A DNA stretch of 7,700 nucleotides from Bacteroidia bacterium (GTDB lineage Bacteria; Bacteroidota; Bacteroidia; Chitinophagales; Saprospiraceae). Under the pieces are notes generated by a model. It did not search any database. It was not told the DNA's origin and worked only from the letters and a program-made list of their open reading frames with translations. Where the stretch lies: positions 1 through 7,700 of the forward strand of contig JAUILM010000266.1 in assembly GCA_030432855.1 (NCBI GenBank), read 5' to 3'. This document shows, piece by piece, positions 1-7,267 of this stretch. Both the position numbers and the translations under genes were made by a program. Position 1 is the stretch's first letter; the number at the start of each line of letters is the position of its first letter.

Positions 1-756
1 GCCGTAATTGGACTCGAACATGGTGGTCAGAACACCTCGGAGGAGCATTACAGCGGAGTGGCCTATTGGTATGGAGCTCCAACGGCCACCCTAAAACTGA
101 CCGATGAAATCAATGTTTCTAACCCGGCGGACATACTTACCCATCATTATGATTCTCCCACTGCCTCGGCCCCTTATCAGCTCACGTCCCGATACGAACT
201 TGGCCCTGACAGCGACCTGCCCGACCAGCATTCACCAGATGACCAGACCTCCAGGAAGAGTACTCGCATGTTCTACCCTGCAGTGAGTGACTCCGTGCGT
301 ACCATGCAGGGACACAGTACTTTCACGGTTTCACTGGATTCAAATAACCTGGGCGTACTACTCCGCAGAAAATTCGACTACGGATATCCCAATCAAAAGG
401 CCAGTGTCTGGGTACGTCCCGCTGGAAGCAATGGAGAATGGACTAATGCCGGCACCTGGTATACCCCAGGAAGCAACACTTGTTATTTCTCCTGGCCTTC
501 CGGACGATCCTATACCGAAGCGGAGTTATCACCTACCGATCCAAAGATCATCACTAGCAATCGTCGTTGGAGAGAAGAAGAATTCCTTATTGATCGAAGT
601 CTGTCGGCAGGAATTTCTAAGTTGGAAATCCAAATCAGATGGATTCCAGTCAATAGAGAGCTCCTTCCTGGTACACCTTTCCCTGAGGAAAACAAGTGGA
701 GTGAAAGTCGATATTGGGTGTACTGTTATCAGATGAACGACTGGTTTGATGAGTAA
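1..756 (+). CDS. DUF2961 / GH172 family protein, C-terminal part (5' end outside window)
   Basis: The frame is open from the first base, so the gene begins upstream; the GTG at 58 is only an internal codon. The first visible residues, IGLEHGG followed by YSGVAYWYG, match the signature near the end of the DUF2961 core as I recall it (an I-E-H-G stretch, then SSVAYWYQ). The rest is a C-terminal beta-rich region with many aromatic residues, ending in RRWREEEFLIDRSL, PVNRELLPGTPFPEENKWSE and SRYWVYCY. That ending also looks typical of longer DUF2961 proteins. The family is classified as GH172; characterised members act on fructofuranosides or D-arabinofuranosides, and its fold is a double jelly roll. 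The signal peptide and part of the catalytic core are out of view, so I cannot assign a substrate, localisation or catalytic residues. No clear terminator follows. A gap of more than 100 bases and a possible promoter separate it from the next gene, so it is probably a separate unit. Confidence 0.75.
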   Translation, partial: AVIGLEHGGQNTSEEHYSGVAYWYGAPTATLKLTDEINVSNPADILTHHYDSPTASAPYQLTSRYELGPDSDLPDQHSPDDQTSRKSTRMFYPAVSDSVRTMQGHSTFTVSLDSNNLGVLLRRKFDYGYPNQKASVWVRPAGSNGEWTNAGTWYTPGSNTCYFSWPSGRSYTEAELSPTDPKIITSNRRWREEEFLIDRSLSAGISKLEIQIRWIPVNRELLPGTPFPEENKWSESRYWVYCYQMNDWFDE

Positions 757-777
757 GACTTGACTACGATTGAGCGA

Positions 778-808
778 TTGATGAGTAAAGCGCACCATCT
801 TATATTTT
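778..808 (+). promoter_or_regulatory. Possible Bacteroidota-type promoter for the KtrB-DUF3124 unit
   Basis: A TTG at 778-780 is followed, after a 20-base spacer, by TATATTTT at 801-808. This resembles the Bacteroidota primary-sigma pattern (TTG near -33, TAnnTTTG near -7) with one mismatch in the last base. Transcription would begin around 815, leaving a leader of roughly 60 bases. The match is short and could be chance in AT-rich DNA. No other convincing site lies in the gap between the two genes. Confidence 0.3.
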
Positions 809-872
809 CATCATTTGATCGAAAATCGTTTCTACCTTCAACGAACAAAATCTAGTTTGCCCGGGTATAAAT

Positions 873-2222
873 GTGAAGGGTATGACAAAGCTCAGGACAT
901 GGCTGGAGTCCAGGAAAACGGACGACAAATCCACGGTACTTCTTTTGATTCAGGGTTATTTTGTATTAACCATTCTATGCTTTCTATTCCTATTGCTGCC
1001 CTTCTTGCAAAACGCAAGCAACTCTGTAATCAATCATCTCTTTTTTGCAGTCTCGATAGTCAGTACAACGGGTCTCGCTCCTGCTGACTTTTCCGGCTCC
1101 TATAATATGGCGGGTCAAGTAATCAGTCTGATTTTTATTCAATTAGGTGGGATCGGATACATGGCGCTGAGTTCATTCATAATTCTTAAACAGACAAAAA
1201 GACTGCCCGGACTTTCAGCGCGACTTCTCAAGGTAGAATTTAATTTGCCAGATCGGTATCCCTTGATTTCTTTCATCTATAGTGTATTTATTTTTACACT
1301 AATTATAGAAACCATTGGAGCCATAATCCTCTACCTGGGATTCAGAGAGGCAGGAGTAGAAAACCCTGCATGGAACGGTATTTTCCACAGCGTATCTGCA
1401 TTCTGTACAGCGGGATTTAGTCTTTTTGGAGATTCAATGTCATCGTTCAGTGGCAACTCCCTGATCACTACCACAATTTTGGTTTTGTCACTATTGGGGT
1501 CTATTGGTTTTATTGTGTTACTTGACTTCTGGCTTCGGGTTATCGGGAAAAGAAAATCAGTCACACTCACGACCAAAATCATTTTGATGGCTACTTTCCT
1601 ATTTTGGATCATTGCTACCATTACGATATACTTTGCAGACTCAACCCTACAATCACAGGGATTGCATGGTCTTGGTCTCGCTGTATTTCAAAGCATATCT
1701 GCCCATACGACCGTAGGGTTTAATAATTATGATATAGGGGCCATCACGAAGGGAGGTACCTTTATTATGATCGTTTTGATGGTTATCGGTGCCTCACCTG
1801 CCGGCACTGGAGGAGGCATTAAGACTACCTCCATTACAGCCCTAATTGCAGTGCTAATTTCTGTCCTTAAGCGACGGCAGCATGTTACCTTTTTCAGCAA
1901 AGAGATACCGGCTTCCAACATATATCTGGCGGTGTCTTCTTCTATTTTTTATACATTCATTCTGATTGTGGGAACCTGGATTTGTTTAATGATAGATGGA
2001 GGTCGATTTGATTTTGAAGAAATTTTGTTTGAAGTTGCTTCGGCTTTGAGTACTGTAGGACTGTCCACAGGCATCACCGGAAGCCTCTCTGACTGGAATA
2101 AAATCATGATTTCTCTCTTGATGTTCATCGGTCGATTGGGAGTCCTGACCTTCGGATTTGCTCTCATTTCCCGGGCACCTTTATTGAGAAATAAGCCAAA
2201 AACAGAAGATATCGCCATATGA
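873..2222 (+). CDS. KtrB/TrkH-family potassium uptake membrane subunit
   Basis: This is the inner-membrane K+-translocating subunit of a Ktr/Trk system, a superfamily with four membrane-pore-membrane repeats. All four selectivity-filter segments are visible, each with its central glycine: STTGL (Gly67), CTAGF (Gly181), TTVGF (Gly282) and STVGL (Gly396). The glycine-rich gating loop in the middle of the third repeat's second helix reads GASPAGTGGGIKTT (306-319). The GRLGVLTFG segment (420-428) corresponds to the conserved Arg-containing last helix. At 449 aa, without the two extra N-terminal helices of E. coli TrkH, it is closer to KtrB. No cytoplasmic nucleotide-binding partner (KtrA/TrkA) is in the window; it may be encoded elsewhere. 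The start is uncertain: GTG at 873 is the longest, while ATG at 882 (446 aa) is equally plausible, with an AAGGG too close to act as a normal ribosome-binding site. Its stop overlaps the next gene's start. Confidence 0.93.
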   Translation: MKGMTKLRTWLESRKTDDKSTVLLLIQGYFVLTILCFLFLLLPFLQNASNSVINHLFFAVSIVSTTGLAPADFSGSYNMAGQVISLIFIQLGGIGYMALSSFIILKQTKRLPGLSARLLKVEFNLPDRYPLISFIYSVFIFTLIIETIGAIILYLGFREAGVENPAWNGIFHSVSAFCTAGFSLFGDSMSSFSGNSLITTTILVLSLLGSIGFIVLLDFWLRVIGKRKSVTLTTKIILMATFLFWIIATITIYFADSTLQSQGLHGLGLAVFQSISAHTTVGFNNYDIGAITKGGTFIMIVLMVIGASPAGTGGGIKTTSITALIAVLISVLKRRQHVTFFSKEIPASNIYLAVSSSIFYTFILIVGTWICLMIDGGRFDFEEILFEVASALSTVGLSTGITGSLSDWNKIMISLLMFIGRLGVLTFGFALISRAPLLRNKPKTEDIAI

Positions 2223-2734
2223 GATTTATCTGCTTCATACTACTAGTAACTTTCATTACTGCTTGTACTCAATCGAATCCCAACCAGGGTACTTCAGGTG
2301 AAGACACCCTGAAGGCACATGAGATGGATCGGGCCATTGAGGCCAATGAGCAGACATTCTCTGATATCATCTACGTACCGATATACTCGGATATCTACCT
2401 GGACCAACAGAATCAGAGCACCCTTTTGGCAGCCACTTTAAGTATCCGAAATACAAGCTTTTCGGACTCACTATTCATTTCGACCATCGATTATTACAAT
2501 ACAGACGGCACGCTAGTCCGTAGCTATATAGAAAATCCTATCAGCTTAGGTCCCATGGCAACTATCAACTATGTGGTAGATAAAGATGATGACACGGGAG
2601 GTCCTGGAGCAAATTTCATCGTGGAGCTAAGTGCAAAAATGGATATTCGCCCCTTAATTCAGGCGGTTATGGTAGGACAAAGCGGTAGTAATAAGTCTTT
2701 TTCCTTTGCTACAGATGGATATTCCATTAAATGA
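2219..2734 (+). CDS. DUF3124 family lipoprotein, translationally coupled to the K+ transporter
   Basis: A 171-aa protein with a short signal peptide ending in the lipobox ITAC, giving a predicted lipidated Cys16. After a polar linker comes a single beta-rich domain that I recognise as DUF3124. The recognisable segments are IYVPIYSDIY (51-60), LAATLSIRNTS (70-80), DYYNTDGTLVRSY (91-103), LGP (110-112), GGPGANFIVE (127-136) and AVMVG (149-153). The molecular function of the family is unknown to me. The ATG at 2219 sits inside the overlap ATGA with the stop of the KtrB/TrkH gene, so the two are almost certainly co-transcribed and probably coupled in translation. That points, by inference, to a periplasmic or envelope-side role linked to potassium transport or osmotic adaptation. 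No acidic surface-export motif follows Cys16. The family call is solid; the functional link is contextual. Confidence 0.85.
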   Translation: MRFICFILLVTFITACTQSNPNQGTSGEDTLKAHEMDRAIEANEQTFSDIIYVPIYSDIYLDQQNQSTLLAATLSIRNTSFSDSLFISTIDYYNTDGTLVRSYIENPISLGPMATINYVVDKDDDTGGPGANFIVELSAKMDIRPLIQAVMVGQSGSNKSFSFATDGYSIK

Positions 2735-2760
2735 TAGTACCTTCTGTATTGATACCTCTT

Positions 2761-2784
2761 ACTGAGAAATCACTTGTTCTCGGT
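2761..2784 (+). other. Stem-loop just upstream of the 2795 start codon
   Basis: ACTGAGAA (2761-2768) and TTCTCGGT (2777-2784) can pair as an 8-bp stem with one G-U pair around an 8-base loop. It ends 10 bases before the ATG at 2795. No T-run follows, so it does not look like a standard intrinsic terminator. It may be a weak attenuating or translation-affecting hairpin, or chance. Confidence 0.3.
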
Positions 2785-2794
2785 CATTTGAAAT

Positions 2795-3553
2795 ATGGAT
2801 ATGAGTCTGGCAATCTCAAAAAACCTCACAAGCTTATATCGATGGACGCTTCTCCCATTTCTGGTGATGCAGATCGGCATTTTCCCAGACTATTGGCCTT
2901 TTTTTAGGGAGCAGGATTGGGGTGTCCACATTCACTATTGGACGGCATCGCTCTGGTTCATTTTTCTCATTATTCAACCCATTCTAATTGCCAAAAAAAA
3001 TGTAGCGCTGCATCGGACGATGGGAATTTTCGGATTTATGATCGCAGGGGGTGTCATTTTTTCGGCCATTTCTCTTTATACAAATGATATCAAAACAGCT
3101 CTTTTTCTCGAAGAAACTGGACAGGTTTTTGGCGGCTTTTTAGAGGCTCGATCTTTCACCAGTATTCTTGTTGTAGAAACTATGCTGATAGCTGCATTTG
3201 CTTATACGATTGTAAAAAGTATTTTAAATCGAAATAATATCGAAGAGCATGCATGGTGGCTATTGTGCAGTTCTTATACTATCATGCTCCCAACTGTGGG
3301 ACGAGGGATGTTTTATGTGTCTGCATTCTTTGTGGGTTCTGAAAGCGACCTCAGACCCTGGCATGTGGACGTTCCATCAAGTGTTGTCATTAGTGGACTG
3401 GCATTACTAATGGTTGGTAAATTTCATAAATGGAGACATCCTGCCAGCTGGATCGCCATTCTCATCACTCCTATCGCCTATATTTTATGGTATCAATTGA
3501 CACAGATTGATGCAGTCCATGAGTTCGTTAAGGAACTGGTGCTTCCCAACTGA
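2795..3553 (+). CDS. Integral membrane protein of unknown function, DUF2306-like pattern
   Basis: A 252-aa protein with about seven hydrophobic segments (roughly 17-35, 48-66, 74-96, 121-145, 153-180, 194-208 and 217-236). Helix 2 starts with HIH (His45, His47) and ends with a Q-P (61-62). A positively charged loop then leads into ALHRTMG (71-77) at the start of helix 3. Later come EEHAWWLL (His152), a GRG (169-171) and His190. This arrangement resembles the DUF2306-like group of small bacterial membrane proteins as I know it. The membrane histidines could hold haem or metal, but nothing proves that. ATG codons at 2795 and 2801 are in frame and equally good; neither has a Shine-Dalgarno sequence. 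The gene lies 60 bases after the DUF3124 gene with no obvious terminator between them, so it may belong to the same transcript. A specific function cannot be named. Confidence 0.75.
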   Translation: MDMSLAISKNLTSLYRWTLLPFLVMQIGIFPDYWPFFREQDWGVHIHYWTASLWFIFLIIQPILIAKKNVALHRTMGIFGFMIAGGVIFSAISLYTNDIKTALFLEETGQVFGGFLEARSFTSILVVETMLIAAFAYTIVKSILNRNNIEEHAWWLLCSSYTIMLPTVGRGMFYVSAFFVGSESDLRPWHVDVPSSVVISGLALLMVGKFHKWRHPASWIAILITPIAYILWYQLTQIDAVHEFVKELVLPN

Positions 3554-3620
3554 TCAATAAAGATACCTCACAACAACCTTGTCTCTAGACTTCCATACCT
3601 GGGGTCGATCGTACTGAAAA

Positions 3621-3650
3621 TTTGTCAATTCACTCAAGGTCTTATCTTTA
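3621..3650 (+). promoter_or_regulatory. Candidate Bacteroidota-type promoter for the 3697 lipoprotein gene
   Basis: TTTG at 3621-3624 is followed, after 18 bases, by TATCTTTA at 3643-3650. This fits the TTTG / TAnnTTTG promoter pattern of Bacteroidota except for the last base of the -7 box. It lies in the 143-base gap after the membrane protein gene and would give a leader of about 40 bases before the ATG at 3697. The rest of that gap shows only short imperfect palindromes. The promoter may drive the lipoprotein alone or also the genes to the right, since I see no strong terminator after 4500. Confidence 0.4.
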
Positions 3651-3696
3651 TAAAAGAAGAGAAAATTAATTCTTATTCCTTCACTACCCCATCATC

Positions 3697-4500
3697 ATGA
3701 GAGTATTATCATTCTTCATATTAATAGGACTATTTTCCTGTCAGGAATCCAAACCATACTATCCACCTCAACACCCATCATTAAGTCATGGTTTATTTGA
3801 TAAGTATGTGGGAAAACTGGACACAGCATATATGCTTAAGGATTACTTTGCCGTGGGAATCCAACTAGCCAACTTAAAAGCTCCTGCAGATAAAATATTT
3901 CACTTTATTGAACTAGGATTGAAAGAGAATGAAGAGAACTGTCAATTAATCTATATGTGGTACAACATGTATGATCAATTTAGAAATAACCTGGTTAATG
4001 CGGATACGGCTCTATTCCTGGCATCGGTCCAGTACTGTAGGGACATCCTGGGATCCGAATCTTATCAAAGCTTTGAAAGAGAAGAAAAACAGAAAGTCCA
4101 AGCATCTCAAAATGATTTGCGATTGTCGGACTCAACCAAAATGAATTCTGAACTAGTATCAATGTTGCAGGAAATATATGAGAATGATCAAAATCTTAGA
4201 CTCAGGCTCAGCCCATCAAATCAAGAAAACGCTGCTTCAAATGCTATCTGGACTGAAATAAAAACAGCAGACTCACTAAACTTGATCAAGATCGAAACAC
4301 TGCTTAATACGCAAGGATATCCAAGTTTCCATGAAGTTGGGAGAGCGTTACATAAGGTCCCCTGGTTAGTACTGCATCATCAATCAGACATTGTCACGAG
4401 GTTGCAATATGACTCGATACTTGCAGAAGGTGTGGGCGACGAAATGATGAAAGGATATCGAATGCGGACTCAAGAATTGAAGCTATCTCAGGAAAACTAG
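3697..4500 (+). CDS. Lipoprotein with DUF6624-like C-terminal half
   Basis: A 267-aa protein with a short signal peptide and lipobox LFSC, predicting lipidated Cys15. Residues 30-140 are helical, low in glycine and charged, and I do not recognise them. From about 152 the pattern matches the DUF6624 group as I know it: SELVSMLQEIYENDQNLR, then IWTEIKTADSLNLIKIETLL, GYPSFHEVGRALHK and WLVLHHQSD (His227, His228), then a helix. Many DUF6624 proteins end with a D-R ... G ... Q-x-Y-G-T-Q segment. Here the protein stops after MRTQELKLSQEN without it, so the C-terminus looks about ten residues short. The function of the family is unknown to me. The start ATG follows CATCATC and has no ribosome-binding site, normal for this phylum. 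A 92-base gap separates it from the PepSY-like pair, so a shared transcript is possible but unproven. Confidence 0.7.
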   Translation: MRVLSFFILIGLFSCQESKPYYPPQHPSLSHGLFDKYVGKLDTAYMLKDYFAVGIQLANLKAPADKIFHFIELGLKENEENCQLIYMWYNMYDQFRNNLVNADTALFLASVQYCRDILGSESYQSFEREEKQKVQASQNDLRLSDSTKMNSELVSMLQEIYENDQNLRLRLSPSNQENAASNAIWTEIKTADSLNLIKIETLLNTQGYPSFHEVGRALHKVPWLVLHHQSDIVTRLQYDSILAEGVGDEMMKGYRMRTQELKLSQEN

Positions 4501-4592
4501 CGTGTTGGATTTTTCTGGAAAGACCAGCACCATGATGCACTATCCTTCATACCAATATCCGTATATTCTGCATCAGTCCAGTCAGTCAAATA

Positions 4593-5174
4593 ATGAAGAT
4601 TAAAAAGTCACAACTCATCAAGTGGCATGTCTATGCCGGATTATTTACATCAGTCTATATACTTGCATTTGCCTTCAGTTCATTAGTGCTCAATCACGGT
4701 TGGGACCTTGAAAATAAGGAAGTGACGGACTATTGGGAAACCACATTGCAGCTGGATACCTCACTGGAAAATGATGCTTTAAGTCATTTGATTCAGGACA
4801 GCCTACAGATAATGGGATGGATTCCTTATTGGGAATTTCGAAGGGATGCAGAACAATTTAAGTTTCGAGTTACGCATTTTGGCAAGGATCATCGGATCAC
4901 TACAAATCTGATAAATGGTAGAGTGACCGTTGAGGGGGTTAGCAAAGGTGTTCTGGCGACCTTTCATGGTCTCCACTTTTTTAATGGAAAGATTCCCGGT
5001 GCTTCCAATTTCCTGCGATCCTGGGCTGTCTACCAATGGCTTACCATGGCCGTACTAGTGATTTCTTTGATACTAGGCCTGATCCTTTGGGCACGATTCA
5101 ATATCCATAAGTGGCACCTTTATCTTTTTGGTGGCTTAACAGTGGTTTCATTAATTATAATGTTGGGCATATGA
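4593..5174 (+). CDS. PepSY-TM-like membrane protein, first of a tandem pair
   Basis: A 193-aa protein with one N-terminal helix (about 12-34), a soluble extracytoplasmic region of about 110 residues, and two C-terminal helices (about 144-168 and 174-192). The loop has paired strands such as EQFKFRVTHFG and HRITTNLINGRVTVEG, typical of a PepSY-like beta module. The N-terminal KWHVYAGL and the FHGLHFF segment ahead of helix 2 fit the small Bacteroidota PepSY-TM-like proteins. His12 and His35 bracket helix 1, and His125, His128, His172 and His175 lie near the membrane faces. PepSY-TM proteins include ferrisiderophore reductases and other membrane electron carriers, so haem binding is plausible but inferred. 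The stop overlaps the start of the next gene, a similar protein, which suggests coupled synthesis of a heteromeric complex. The start ATG at 4593 overlaps an in-frame-for-nothing TAA and has no ribosome-binding site. Confidence 0.78.
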   Translation: MKIKKSQLIKWHVYAGLFTSVYILAFAFSSLVLNHGWDLENKEVTDYWETTLQLDTSLENDALSHLIQDSLQIMGWIPYWEFRRDAEQFKFRVTHFGKDHRITTNLINGRVTVEGVSKGVLATFHGLHFFNGKIPGASNFLRSWAVYQWLTMAVLVISLILGLILWARFNIHKWHLYLFGGLTVVSLIIMLGI

Positions 5175-5758
5175 AAATGAGTGGGCAAACCTATCAGACG
5201 ATCCGGAAAATCCATTTGTACGCCTGTCTCACCACGGTCGTATTTTTTCTGATGTATTTAATCTCAGGTTTTATGATGATGCATCATGACACATTTCACA
5301 TTGAAGAGACACCGCATACGGACAAAGTAATTCCCATCAAAACTACGGATCTGGAAGAAAACACCTGGACACGATTCTTAAAAATGAATGGAATCAAGGG
5401 TAGAAATACAGCAGATCGAACCCAGTCAGACGGAACCATCATTAAAGAGTACTGGACACCCGGAGAAGAATTCAAACTAACGATCAATCCAGATCAATCT
5501 CAGGTCCGGATAGAAAGTGTAGTGAAAAACTTAAATGGAGTAATAAATGATCTGCATCGGGTACGCTCTTACAAAGGCCCCATTCTCTGGCATCTTTATG
5601 CCTTAATGATTGACCTTACGGCAATTGCCATGATTCTCTTTGTACTGACGGGCATCATACTATGGCTAAAGGTCTTAAAGAACAAGCGAATAGGATGGAC
5701 CGTCCTGGTTTTAGGTGCTTTTTATGTTGGACTCACCATGTATTATTTGATGCGCTAA
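5171..5758 (+). CDS. PepSY-TM-like membrane protein, second of a tandem pair
   Basis: A 195-aa protein laid out like its upstream neighbour: helix 1 (about 14-37), an extracytoplasmic region with the strands EYWTPGEEFKLTINP and QVRIESV, then helices at about 139-165 and 173-192. His15 and His38 bracket helix 1 with the same 23-residue distance as His12 and His35 in the first protein. The LHRV motif (His129) corresponds to LHFF there. It also has His39, His43 and His141, and lacks the His172/His175 pair. I chose ATG 5171, which overlaps the preceding stop as ATGA, over an in-frame ATG at 5111. The latter would add 20 residues inside the upstream gene and place a poor sequence before the KIHLYA helix. 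The two proteins look like diverged tandem duplicates that work together. A PepSY-like fold is well supported; a haem or redox role is inference. Confidence 0.78.
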   Translation: MKMSGQTYQTIRKIHLYACLTTVVFFLMYLISGFMMMHHDTFHIEETPHTDKVIPIKTTDLEENTWTRFLKMNGIKGRNTADRTQSDGTIIKEYWTPGEEFKLTINPDQSQVRIESVVKNLNGVINDLHRVRSYKGPILWHLYALMIDLTAIAMILFVLTGIILWLKVLKNKRIGWTVLVLGAFYVGLTMYYLMR

Positions 5759-5821
5759 CAGACCAACATGCATTTTAATATTTAAGTGGTAAATTAATAG
5801 TTCAGGTTTCAAGTCAAGATC

Positions 5822-7267
5822 ATGAGCAAAATCAGAAGAAGAAAATTCATAAAATCCGGAGTGATAGCAGGAGTGGGAAGTAGTCTTCCCCAACTACATA
5901 GCCGACAGGAAGGATCACCCAGGATTCAGCCTAATGCAAATCCAAAAAAAATAGTCGTGGCGGGTGCCGGTATTGCCGGCCTCTGTTGTGCATATGAACT
6001 CACCAAGTTAGGACATGATGTGACCGTACTTGAAGCATCCGGTCGCCATGGTGGGCATGTCTTCACACTCCATGACGGCCTGTCTGATGGGCTATATGCT
6101 GATTTAGGCGCTGAGCATATCACAAAACCGGGATACGAAAAATACTGGGAGTATATCGATGAACTGAACCTGACGGTTTTACCCTATCCCCGACGGCGCA
6201 ATGTCATGCGGCGCATCGATGGTAAATTTTATACCGAGGAGATGCTTTCGGACCCTGCTGTATTGGCAGGCATGGGATTTAATCAGAAAGAAATTAACTA
6301 CTTAAAGCAAAATCCATATTGGGACCTGAAGTCACTGTACACGGCACCGTACCTGGATGATTTTGAAGATGAGTATCAGCCCTTCGGTGCGGGGTATGAT
6401 GATATGGATAATAAACCCATGGCAGACCTGTATAAAGAGGACGGTGCTTCGGCAACTGCGCTTCGATTTATGGGAGGTGGCAATACCAGTGTCCTTTTTT
6501 CACTTTGGCATAATGCAATATTGAAGATTCGGGGAGTGCCTATCAGTCCCCCCGATGTATATCGACTCAAAGGTGGGAATCAGGGTCTGCCCAATGCTTT
6601 TGCCAAATTCCTGGGCAAAAGAGTGATGCTGAACTGCCCGATCACTGCCATAAAGCAGGATGACAGTGGGGTAGAAATATCATACACGGAGTATGGTGAA
6701 GAGAAAATGATCACCGCAGACTTTCTGGCTAACTGCATTCCTCCTCCTGCTTTTGCGAAAATCCCTGTCACTCCCCAGCTGTCAGCTGAGAAGCAATATG
6801 TAATCAATAATGTGCAGTATAATTCCTATGCCCGTCTGGTCTTTCAGGCCAGTGGAAAGTTTTGGGAAGATGATAAAGTCAGCATCAATATGGACCTGGA
6901 CCATCCCAATATTTGGTCACTCTGGCAGGTCGCTGATGAGGTGGATACCCATCGCGTGGCCTTGATGGGTACAGGTCCCAGCGGTATTTCGCCCCTTCGT
7001 GCTATGGCAGCCTTGAAGGAGGTCTATCCCGGTAAGCGAGCTACCATCGAGCATGGGTTCGTGCAGGACTGGCCCAAGCAGAAATTCTCTCCCACCTGCG
7101 AACGAATAGCGTTCCCCATGGGAACACTGAAGAAATTCTGGCCAGAAATTATGAAGCCTGCCGGACGTATTCACTTTGCAGGAGCCTCGGCTGACAATCT
7201 GGATTGGGGTATGGAAGCTGCGACTCGTTCCGCTAACCGGGTAGCCCGTGAAATTGATGCAGCATAA
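5822..7267 (+). CDS. Tat-exported FAD-dependent amine oxidase family flavoprotein
   Basis: A 481-aa protein of the flavin amine oxidase superfamily. The N-terminus has a twin-arginine signal (RRRKFIK, Arg6-Arg7) and a short hydrophobic stretch, predicting export of the folded, FAD-loaded enzyme to the periplasm. The Rossmann motif is KKIVVAGAGIAGLCCAYEL (Gly48, Gly50, Gly53), with Glu71 at the end of strand 2 for the FAD ribose. The second FAD contact is RHGGHVFT (75-82), followed by ADLGAEHI (93-100). The C-terminal FAD segment is GRIHFAGASADNLDWGMEAATRSANRVA (448-475). Two usual residues differ: the second Arg of RxGGR is His79, and the Glu of FAGE is Ala455. The family oxidises amines or amino acids, but also includes unrelated desaturases, so the substrate is open. 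It follows the PepSY pair by 63 bases and is followed directly, in the same frame, by a cytochrome c gene, its likely electron acceptor. Confidence 0.87.
   Translation: MSKIRRRKFIKSGVIAGVGSSLPQLHSRQEGSPRIQPNANPKKIVVAGAGIAGLCCAYELTKLGHDVTVLEASGRHGGHVFTLHDGLSDGLYADLGAEHITKPGYEKYWEYIDELNLTVLPYPRRRNVMRRIDGKFYTEEMLSDPAVLAGMGFNQKEINYLKQNPYWDLKSLYTAPYLDDFEDEYQPFGAGYDDMDNKPMADLYKEDGASATALRFMGGGNTSVLFSLWHNAILKIRGVPISPPDVYRLKGGNQGLPNAFAKFLGKRVMLNCPITAIKQDDSGVEISYTEYGEEKMITADFLANCIPPPAFAKIPVTPQLSAEKQYVINNVQYNSYARLVFQASGKFWEDDKVSINMDLDHPNIWSLWQVADEVDTHRVALMGTGPSGISPLRAMAALKEVYPGKRATIEHGFVQDWPKQKFSPTCERIAFPMGTLKKFWPEIMKPAGRIHFAGASADNLDWGMEAATRSANRVAREIDAA

Noticed and set aside
58..756. GTG at 58 as the start of a complete 232-aa gene
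   Set aside because: The same frame is open to base 1 and encodes the conserved IGLEHGG stretch just before it, so the gene is cut by the window edge.
815..1087. A + strand open frame of 90 codons overlapping the start of the KtrB/TrkH gene
   Set aside because: Its sequence has no recognisable features and it is out of frame with clear transporter coding sequence.
2761..2784. Hairpin as an intrinsic terminator of the KtrB-DUF3124 unit
   Set aside because: No T-run follows and the next start codon is only 10 bases away; kept only as a low-confidence stem-loop.
3581..3611. Short palindromes GTCTCTAGAC and CGATCG as operator sites
   Set aside because: They are ten bases or fewer, are not repeated nearby, and are expected by chance.
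4554..4567. AATAT/ATATT inverted repeat upstream of the PepSY pair
   Set aside because: A 5-bp AT-only stem is too weak to call a terminator or operator.
5111..5170. ATG at 5111 as the start of the second PepSY-like protein
   Set aside because: It would overlap the upstream gene by 64 bases and add 20 residues with no family resemblance. ATG 5171 gives the typical ATGA overlap and aligns helix 1 with the first copy.
5759..5821. Internal promoter before the flavoprotein gene
   Set aside because: The gap is AT-rich, but I could not find a TTG and a TAnnTTTG-like box at acceptable spacing.
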